A stretch of DNA of 64,000 bases, from assembly GCA_033439765.1 (NCBI GenBank), contig JAULSN010000003.1, positions 3,348,001 to 3,412,000 of the forward strand, given 5' to 3'. Origin of the DNA: Lasiosphaeria ovina. Taxonomy: Eukaryota > Ascomycota > Sordariomycetes > Sordariales > Lasiosphaeriaceae. The translations under genes and the position numbers were made by a program. The notes under the pieces are model-generated. The model ran no database searches, was not told the origin of the DNA, and worked only from the letters and a program-made list of their open reading frames with translations. How positions within the stretch are numbered: position 1 is the stretch's first letter; the number at the start of each line of letters is the position of its first letter. This document shows positions 56,226 through 64,000 of the stretch, one piece after another.

Positions 56226-56609
56226 TGGTAATTTCGCGGATGTTTGTCCTACAAACAGTTGACAGCTCTCACAAACCCACATATCCTATTGCTGCTCCGG
56301 CCTGGCTCCAGGATCTCGCATCCCTAGGAAAGCACAGGACCCAGAAATAAAATTAAAAAAAAGGGGGGGGGGCGGGGGGCCGCCAACTCGCACTACCCCA
56401 CGACCCCATGGGCGGGGGCTTGTCCGAGCACGTCGTTGGAGGTCGAAGCAGTCGCGCGTGGTGTTGCACATTCCAAAGCCAAAGACACAGCTACTAGCAG
56501 GACAGGCAATATCGAGTTAGTGGTAGCTCTTAGCTAACGCAGCCGCGAACAGAGAGCTTATCTGACTAATTATACAGCATCGTTATTGTGTCAGACGCCG
56601 AACTGAGGC

Positions 56610-59600
56610 GCCCAAAGTACGCTCAACTCACTGCCTCGCTTCTTTCGTCTTCTTTTTGAAGAAGACAGTATATCTGTCAACGTCTTCGAGTACAGCGGCA
56701 TCTATCGGGCAAACAGTATATCAGTTTGGCACTCTCTCATAGAGGCGGGAGATGACCTGGTCGACGCCCTGTCCGCTTCTCTCGTTTATAGCGTAGGTCT
56801 ACGAGGAGAACCGCCACCATTATGCCCTGTCTCGAAATCAGCTAACAGGATCCGTTCTGGTACAGTCCGGTATTCGCCCGCTAGTCTTCGCAGCGTATGG
56901 GTTCGGCGGCATCGTCGTTAAGAAGGTCAGTTATGCCACATGCATCCGTCGGTCCGCGAGTTTTTGCGAGGCTCATAATGGATTCCAAAGGCACTCCACA
57001 AAATAGACACAGACATCAAGTCTCATTCGCACCAGACTCTTCGCCTCGCGCAACATGCCATTATTTTCCTGGGATCTCCACATCCCACGGGACTCCATCG
57101 AGAGAGGTGGCCCAGGTTAAACGCTCTACTCGTTGCATACGGGAACTCTACTCTCAGCAAGCCCTATTTGAGCCAAAAGGAAGAGTGTGTACCTCTGGTT
57201 GCGGATCTCTCTGCAAAGTTTGAGCAGTCCACCACGGTCAAAACCATCCTCACCATCCATGAATCGAAGCCTACAAGACGCGACTATTCGCCACCAAAGC
57301 AATCAATGGTTAGTCCTCTCTAGTCTCTATGTGGGAAAGCTCCTGGGCCAAGGTCTTGCCGAAATCGCCTCCTTGAAGGCTGAGAAAATCATCGTCTCGC
57401 CAACCGATTACAATGGAATTGGCGTCTTCGATCGACACTCCCAGGTATATCGGGAGATCTTAGAACTTCTTCGGGGTTGCGCGTCAGAGGTTATTGCAAG
57501 GTCCAACCCTGACGGCACGGATCCCACAGGTAAGAGGATCGACGATTCCTGTGTTACAGTATTACTTCGACCGTTGACCTATCCTGACATGGTCTAAAAC
57601 CCCTTAGGGTCGAACGCGAGGAAATACACGTTCCGTGCTGGGAACGGGGCTAGTACCGAGTCAAACGCAGATTCTGCTCATAACCGTAAGTATCTGTCAG
57701 CTTCCCTCCCTCTTTGATGTTTGGTTCCGAACTTCAATCCACGAATATCTTTAAGCTATATGATCGCTTGCTAGGCTTGGGTTGCAGCATGAAGCTGTTA
57801 ACTGTCGCTAATACACGTCGAATATAGCCATACCGACCCCGTCCGGATCCGGTCTTTCGTCCTCGAGCTTCGAAATCATCATCGCAGAGAGCAAGGCCCC
57901 GGAAATGCCGTGCTACGTGAGAACTGCTATCAACAAAAATCCGACTTTCGGGGGGAGATCTGATATCATTAGCTAGATTGATGCCGTATTGTTGCCTGAT
58001 GATTTGGGAGCCGGTGTCTCGCCATCTCCGAGTCACTTTCGTTCCTTTGCACTTTGCGGCTTTGGAGGGCTTGGGAAAACACAAATCGCCGCCTAATACG
58101 CTTTTGAGCGTGAGAATTCATTTGACGCGATTTTTTGGGTCCAAGCAGACAGTACCGGAAAGCTATTCAAAAGTTTTCGCGATATTTCAGAGGCTCTGAA
58201 TCTCGCCGACGACAGTGACCAAGGGGACATCGTGGTCTGCAGGGACAAAGTCCTCCGGTGGCTGTCCGATCCACGGAAACAGTCAGCTGTATCGAACGCC
58301 GCGGACGGTGGTACTGGTGCGAGCGGGTTCGCAAAGTGGCTGCTGATTCTCGACAACGCTGACAATCTTAATCTTATCACCGAGTTCTTACCGCCCACGA
58401 CTTACGGATCCATTTTGGTAACCTCCCGGGACCCCTTGGCGAAAGCCGACCTTGCCACCAGTGGAATCGACCTTCCGCCTATGACGAGCGGCGAGTGTGC
58501 CCTCCTCCTTCAAAAACAGCTAGGCGAGTCCAGCAGCCCCGAGGCCTATCGTGCCGCACTGAAGCTAGTGGCAAAACTAGGGAACGTCCCGCTCGCTATC
58601 TCTCAAATTGCAACCCAGATCCGAAGGAACCACATGACTATCGACGAGTATCTTAAGCACCACGGTGAAGGGTCCCTTCTTAGCGAGTTGAACAAGGTGA
58701 AAGCCTTACCGCCAAGGGAACAGTATAACTCCACTGTGGCTACCGTTTGGGGTGTTGAGAAGTTCTCTGCTCCAGCCCTCGGCATTATGCGCGTCATGGC
58801 GTTCCTGGACCCTGACGGGGTGGCTGAAAATATCCTGCAACAACGTACCCCCACAGGGGTTTTGTTACCCCAAAGTTCGGTGAACCTGTATGCCTACCCC
58901 GAACCAGGAGAACAGTATTTCAAGGCCCGCACCGAGATTTTACGAACCTCGCTTGTGCGCAAAAATAACGAAACCAAGACGCTTGGATGGCACAGAAATG
59001 TCCAAGAAGTAGTTCGTGAGAAGATGAACAGCGAGGAACAGAAGGTTTACTACCAATTTGCTGTTGACTTGTTGTTCCGGGCTTGGGAACACACCGATCA
59101 CTACTACCGATTCACCCGGGAAAGCTTCAAACGCAAGAGATGCGAAGAAGTACTACCTAATGTGCAGTGCATCTCAGACGCATACGGATCTATTCTAGGC
59201 CGTACTAGATTACCACTGCAGAAAGCACGGCAGCTGGTCAAGTTGCTACAGGAAACGGGCTGGTGAGCTTCCCCATCTCCGTCTCCGCATGTGCAAAAAT
59301 GCCCGCGCGCGCGTGTCTCTCTTCCTTAATCCCCTTAGTGCCAACCCTGTATATGTCCTTTATAGCCTATTCTAACTCGTTGGAAACGAATTAAAAAGTA
59401 TCTCGTGCAAGAATCGCAATATGACTCGGTCCGGCCAGTTTTCGAGCTTGCTATCAAGATTTGCGAGGATCACGGCGACATAATGAATGATCTCCTTGCT
59501 GACACCGCCTTTTCCTATGCGAGGTATGGCGAAGAGACGAATATGGACCCAAAATCCGTCTTCGATTACTGCTTGCAATTCCACGAATTGAGAAAGGAGC

Positions 59601-60504
59601 TCAATGACGGTTCAATCGAGGGCCTCCAGGATGTCTCTACGTCGCACACCAGCCTTGCACAAGGGTACCTACTGCTAGAACAGCCCGAGGAAGCCGTCAA
59701 GCAGTGCCAAATGTGCATGGACATAGAAGCTAATTTTCCGGAGCAAAAGGAGGAAGGAGTTATCTCCCAGTTCGCCAACATTTACCAGGCCTGGGGCATG
59801 TGCGGTCTGAAGAGGTACGAAGAAGCTGCTAAGTTATGCCTGAAGGTCATTGACTACAGGGCAAAGAAGTTCGGCCCGCAAGACAAGGAATCCATCAAGT
59901 ACGTACTTGCCAAATCCACTGAATATAGGGTTTCCAGCCGCCCCCCGCGTTCATCGCAAGGTGCTAACTCTCCTGTCAGGTTGGGGCTCGCGCTTCAATG
60001 CCTGGGGGTGGTGCGTGAAAAGCAGGGGATTCTCTCTCAGAGTTTTGACGTGTACCAGAAGGCTTTAATCAACTTCAAGGAGATTCTGGGAGCGGATTCC
60101 TTCCGTGTGGCGCAAATCAACTTGAAGCTCGGGGAGATTTGCGGCAAGCGAGGCGCTACACAGCCAGCTAGGTAAGCAAGCCGCCATTTCCGTGATATAG
60201 GTGAACTATAGAAGTTACCCAGGCGCTAACGAGCTCAACCCGCAACCAGGTGGTATTTCACTCAGGCGATCCAGACATTCGAGCGAACACCATACTATAA
60301 GCCAGAGCTGGCAAGAGCCCTCTATAAACTGTCCCGCTTCAACGATTCCCTTAGGAAGACGGGATCTGGCGTGCCAGAAGATCTTGATTACAAGAGGGCA
60401 GTGGAGTTGTTCTACGGGCTGCAACCGCAGGCGAGCAAAGAAAAGCCCCCTGGAGGCGAAGAATTCGACCTGCTGGTTAGATTTTGGTCCAGGTAGGCCA
60501 AAGC
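56610..60504 (+). pseudogene. NLR (STAND) pseudogene: SesB-like hydrolase - NB-ARC - TPR
   Basis: The order is that of fungal NLRs. First is a lipase/SesB-like alpha/beta-hydrolase domain (FAAYGFGGIVVKK at about 56889; after an intron ALHKIDTDI and HAIIFLGSPH at about 57060). Next is a linker with VFDRHSQVYREILELLRG. Then comes NB-ARC: P-loop CGFGGLGKTQIA (58055-58090), Walker B LLILDNAD (58342), GSILVTSRDP (58407) and LGNVPLAISQIA (58585). TPR-like helices (59400-60170, 60250-60500) follow in three exons. From 57974 to 59266 the NB-ARC block is one frame broken only by TAG at 57974-57976 and TAA at 58094-58096, both where Gln (CAG/CAA) is expected. The 5' 300 bp contain further stops and shifts. 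Such receptors trigger heterokaryon incompatibility or immunity-like cell death. This copy looks inactivated. Confidence 0.75.
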
Positions 60505-61189
60505 GGACACCGCATACAGCTTGTGGTTTGGCTAGCCATACTGTGCACAAAACTACATGTGTTTATTATTTAAGTCAACTAGGCTACAAGCGGAACACCC
60601 TAGCTGCAGAACATGCCGTTATCATTTTAGATCGTGCGTTCCTTTTGAAGTAAACAAGCCAAAATACTAATATTCAGACCGCCATTCGTATGCTTTCTAC
60701 AGCTGTTGAGTCAATTGAAGTCATCACGGCCCTCAAACACATGGAAAAGACAGCGGTTGTATGGATCTATCAATCGGTAACGCAGGATCCCTAGAGAATG
60801 CGAACCCGGCCGGCGCATCGTCACGAAAGTCAGGCAGGGGCCGTATTGCCGTGTTGGAATCCGCCAGACATCCACCATACTGACTTTCTCGTACGGCTAC
60901 TAACGTTATAGTTAGTTACTAGCCAACAAGAGCAACAAAGCCTTCCTTCTGTCGGGATTAAGCTTGTTCGAACTATTCTACGTCACCCTGATAACCGACA
61001 TCTCCTTACCCGCCCGCGCGCGAGCCGCTCCTGGCCCCGATCTATTACTTTCGATCCATCCATTCCATGCGAATCAGGCGAACCAACCTAGCGCAACTGC
61101 TACACCTCAGTCTGGCCTTTTTTTGCCTTTTGGTCATTATTCAGGGCTTCAGGAAGGTTCTCTTTATAGATAACTACATACAGGTCCTA
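60505..61189. other. Non-coding flank of NLR and transposase relics
   Basis: No intact gene. Minus-strand reading shows a few transposase-like residues toward 61190. The rest is unrecognised. Confidence 0.35.
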
Positions 61190-61880
61190 CTAAATGATCC
61201 GGGCCCCTCCGAAATAACCTCGTATACGTTCAACGTCATTCGAAACCTCTTCAGCGCACTCCCGAAGAAAGTCTACAAAGTCTGCCTCACATTCCCAGTT
61301 ATCCTCCACCTACTTCGCATACCGCCGCATATATGCCTTTATGCTACTAAAGAATAGTTCGATCGGGTTGAAGTCAGGGGAATACGGCGGCAAGTACATT
61401 CTCACGATACCGGCTGCATTACAAAGGTTATATATATCCTAGCGGTGATGCCAGCTCGCGTTATCGAGTACCAGGACCGAATATTTACCGGAAAGGGGTT
61501 CATCTTCGGCAATAGGAAGTCTCTCAACCATATCGTAAAGCCTTCTTAGTTTGTTAAGCCCTAGTATATCAATAAATGAAGAAGGCCCTCTACCATAGTC
61601 GCCGGCAACAGATGGAACTGCTTCCCCCTTTCCAACGGCTTTTTATTCCTTATAATATACCCCTTTGGAGCCCACCCCTATTTCCTGAAGCCGTCTCTTT
61701 TATCTACGCCTTACTCATCAATGCAGACGATTTGTTCAGGCGTAAACCTAGTCATCTGGAAGACCTGATACTTTCGTAAGGCTTCGTTTTGTTGTGTTGC
61801 CCGGTACTCGAGCTTCTTCCTGGTCCAGTCGTATTATTTTAAGCGGACGGATATAGTTAGAGGCTACGCTTATAGGCAAG
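61190..61880 (-). mobile_element. Tc1/mariner (IS630-type, DDE_3) transposase relic
   Basis: Minus-strand reading gives FTPEQIVCIDE then GVDKRDGFRK and WAPKG, PLERGKQFHLLPA, a VLVLDNASWHHR block and YLPPYSPDFNPIELFFSSIK. These are the three catalytic-acid regions (D, D, and the conserved NPIE region) of Tc1/mariner-type transposases. Frames change several times and stops (TAA after IDE, TAG in other blocks) break it. C-terminal residues continue to about 61190. The terminal inverted repeats were not identified. The element is dead. Confidence 0.8.
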
Positions 61881-61886
61881 AGGACT

Positions 61887-62726
61887 ATGCTTGTGTGCTA
61901 TTACAAAGCTCGTGAGATCGCTTTGAGGCCGGAAAACTACAAGGCAGGCTGGCATGCCACAGGCTTCTACTCAACAAAGCAGTCATTCCCGAGAGCCCAA
62001 CAATATCAACAAGCAATCCTCGACTTTGTTGACCAAGTCGCCTTTCTGTATGACGTCGAGGCCAAGCTGGCGTGGCTCGTTCCCTCCATCAGCCTGCTTC
62101 TGCACCTCTGCCAGGTGTACTTCCATACCAAGAAGCTAGACCAGGCAGCGCCGTGCCCAATACCATTTGCAAAAGTGTCAGCCAACGGGTCAAAGGCTGC
62201 CGAAGAGGTGTTTAGGGTGCACGGAGAGACGGTCGTGGCCGGGATGAAGGGCGGCGGCGAACCACGTCTGGGCGAGATCTTGCTGCGCCTGCAGTGGAGC
62301 CTGGATGGCAGGGTTCAGAAGCGGCAGAACCCAAAGGGCTCAACTGTCTTCGGGCCTGAGATGATGGATATGATTCAGCGTCCCGGAGCTGGCAGTTGTC
62401 TCAAGTTCGAGGATGTTACCGACGAGGGCAAAGCCTGGATGCGGTTCGTGCAAGAGGCCGATATTGTCGTGTTTTGCAGAGGCCTAGGTAACGCCATCGA
62501 ACCGCAAGACATGAAGTCGGGGAGCCCTTGCTCGTGCCACCAAGTTCCAAACGATCGACATTTGCTGGTGGCTCATAACTGGTGCCTGGAGAAAATCATG
62601 ACGACGAGGTTCGGGAAGTCGATCAAGAATCTTCAAAGGGGCTCCTGCGTTTTTGGCGACAACTACGTGTGGAAGATGGACAACTGGCCATTCAACATGT
62701 GCGACCATACTCTCTCGACATCATAG
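61887..62726 (+). pseudogene. Conserved fungal domain fragment, possibly joined to a transposase tail
   Basis: A 279-codon open frame starting MLVCYYKAREIALRPENYKAG. The first about 30 residues (ENYKAGWHATGFYS) recall the C-terminal NxxAGWRATG motif of pogo/Fot1-type transposases. From about residue 45 the text changes to a charged or hydrophobic pattern (KLAWLVPSISLLLHLCQVYF, IPFAKVSANGSKAAEEVF, FGPEMMDMIQRPGAG, LLVAHNWCLEKI). I recognise this as a widespread fungal domain without known function, often in large proteins beside NLR-like genes. No start for the full protein exists here, so it is a fragment. It could alternatively be a short, still expressed chimeric gene. Confidence 0.45.
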
Positions 62727-63260
62727 GGGACAGCCGCCCAGATGCGCTGCAACGGCTGGCTTCAAATAAGAGTGCCACAGTCCACTGAAGCTCTCCGGAA
62801 GCTTGTGTCGCGGAGTCGAGAGACAGGAGTCGAACATGAGGAAGCGCCATCAGTGGAAGGGGCTGTAGTGTTTGGCATCCCGCCGCCCAGCAAGCTCAAG
62901 AAGCAAGGGCAATGAGTTCTTCAAGTACATTGGAATTTCCTGGCAGCTCGTCGGCCCCTGGTATCGTCAGTCACGTGATATCACAGGCATGTGGCAAGGG
63001 AGACGGCGACTGGAGACGAGACCCCTGCTGAGACCAAAATCATCATCAATTGTCAATGTGAATTGCACTGCTCTGTGATTATAAGCTTCGCCCACCTGAG
63101 ACCCAGCAGGAAAGCGCTCCGCAAGACCAAGGGCACAAAATCGGGCTGAGATTCCTGCATCTGCGTCTCTTCAAACAGGGAATATGTGAAGCCCCCCTTT
63201 GAACAACCCGCAATGCTTTTCGATCGAGAAGCCAATGCCGTAATACCAAGCCATGAGCTA
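62727..63260. other. Convergent intergenic region
   Basis: 3' flanks of the 61.9-62.7 kb fragment and of the calmodulin-like gene. No gene recognised. Confidence 0.4.
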
Positions 63261-63923
63261 CTACTTCATGATATTGGCAAACTCTTGGTCTAATAGACAC
63301 GCGTCAGCAAGGGGCTATTGACATCCTGAAAGAACGGAGCAGCTCACAATCGATATGTCCGTCGCCGTTTCTATCGGCCAACTGGATCATCTCGTCAAGC
63401 TCGGAGTCGGTCAAGTTCTCTCCCAGCGATCTGAGCACGTTGCGCAGCTCTTCGGACGAGATGGTGCCGCTGCCGTCCTTGTCAAACACCCTGAAGGCGT
63501 TGAGGAGCTCCTGCTCCGTGTCGGTCTCCTTGACGGTCTGCGACATGAGGCTGAGGAATTCTGTGAGGGCGGTTAGCCCCGTCATCCGATCACAGAAAGA
63601 AAAGATCAGACGAACCGTCAAAGCAGATGACCCCGTCCTTATTAAGGTCCGCCTCGTTGACAATATCCTGCAGCTCGGAGTCGCTGGGGTTCAGGCCCAG
63701 CTCCTTCATGACCTTGCCCAACTCGTCGGCGGTGATGTCGCCTAGTGCGGGCAGCGAGGGTTAGTTGGGGTAAACTAGGTAGGTGTTGCACGGCTGCTGG
63801 AGAGGGACAAATGAATCTGGATTTGCGACCCGAGACTCGATCGCCAAGCACGGCATAGCCGTATTCGGGCAAGGGTCACACATCGAAGATGTAATTATCT
63901 CACTCACCAGTGCCATCCTTGTC
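63261..63923 (-). CDS. Calmodulin-like EF-hand protein, 5' exons beyond the right edge
   Basis: Four 3' exons are visible: 63923-63908 (16-nt microexon DKDGT), 63741-63616, 63560-63348 and 63289-63261. Introns are of 53-166 bp with GT-AG ends, and all phases agree. They give about 127 residues with four EF-hand loops: [36 protein letters not shown] and [12 protein letters not shown]. The central linker and termini follow calmodulin, ending NIMK-stop. All loop positions 1, 3, 5 and 12 carry suitable ligands, so calcium binding is expected. Fungal calmodulin proper is far closer to the animal protein than this one (for example, [23 protein letters not shown]), so this is a divergent calmodulin-like paralog. 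Roughly the first 15-20 residues lie beyond the window. Confidence 0.88.
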
Positions 63924-64000
63924 CTAGACGACGAGAAATACATTAGCAAAGCGTGGGCAGCAGCAGCGATCGCATCAGACGACCACGGTGCAGCGTTTAT

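Noticed and set aside
1..64000. CRISPR array, rRNA operon, riboswitch or secondary-metabolite backbone gene
   Set aside because: Tandem repeats seen are microsatellites or coding minisatellites without spacers. No PKS, NRPS, terpene synthase or rRNA sequence was recognisable.

Overview
The window is nuclear DNA of a filamentous ascomycete (Pezizomycotina, probably Sordariomycetes). The evidence is short GT-AG introns of about 45-160 bp with CTAAC/CTGAC-type branch sites, GC-rich coding sequence with C/G-ending codons, intron-bearing nuclear tRNAs, and typical fungal families: a PTH11-like rhodopsin-domain receptor, CYPs, DHA-type MFS, a SAPS protein, a GPI-anchored Ser/Thr-rich wall protein, a BAHD acyltransferase and NB-ARC/NACHT-type NLRs. 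Exon joins were checked by reading frame. Most spliced models close exactly in frame.

Region 1 (1-14 kb) is an ordinary gene neighbourhood. It holds the 5' end of an unknown gene leaving the left edge, a SET-domain lysine methyltransferase-like gene, an MFS transporter, a cytochrome P450 convergent with the MFS gene, and a seven-TM rhodopsin-like gene with five introns. Region 2 (14-21 kb) is poorer: a DUF3237 gene with an unresolved 5' end, a tRNA-Tyr(GTA), a retroelement gag-like pseudogene broken by stops, and head-to-head with it a decayed glutamine/asparagine-rich gene with a (CAG)19 run.

Region 3 (21-49 kb) is intact again. It holds an HSL-type esterase, an F-box-like protein, the SAPS/Sit4-associated phosphatase subunit with an acidic SAPS-tail-like coding block just downstream, and a divergent pair (acyl-CoA-dehydrogenase-fold flavoenzyme plus SfnG-type FMN monooxygenase). 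By homology to bacterial sfn/dsz systems this pair should take sulfur from organosulfones. Next come an SGNH hydrolase fused to fibronectin-III domains, an amidoligase-like protein with a predicted N-myristoylation signal and an apparently lost HVH motif, a GPI-anchored repeat protein, a tRNA-Pro(TGG) and a BAHD acyltransferase.

Region 4 (49-63 kb) is an accessory, decayed block: an NLR N-terminal-domain relic, a chimeric MFS::M20-amidohydrolase pseudogene, a cluster of direct and inverted repeats around a truncated P-loop gene, a nearly complete SesB-like/NB-ARC/TPR NLR pseudogene stopped by two CpA-to-TpA type nonsense codons, a Tc1/mariner transposase relic, and a conserved fungal fragment. 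The window ends in a divergent calmodulin-like gene whose 5' exons lie beyond the right edge. No biosynthetic backbone gene (PKS, NRPS, terpene synthase) and no CRISPR array was seen.
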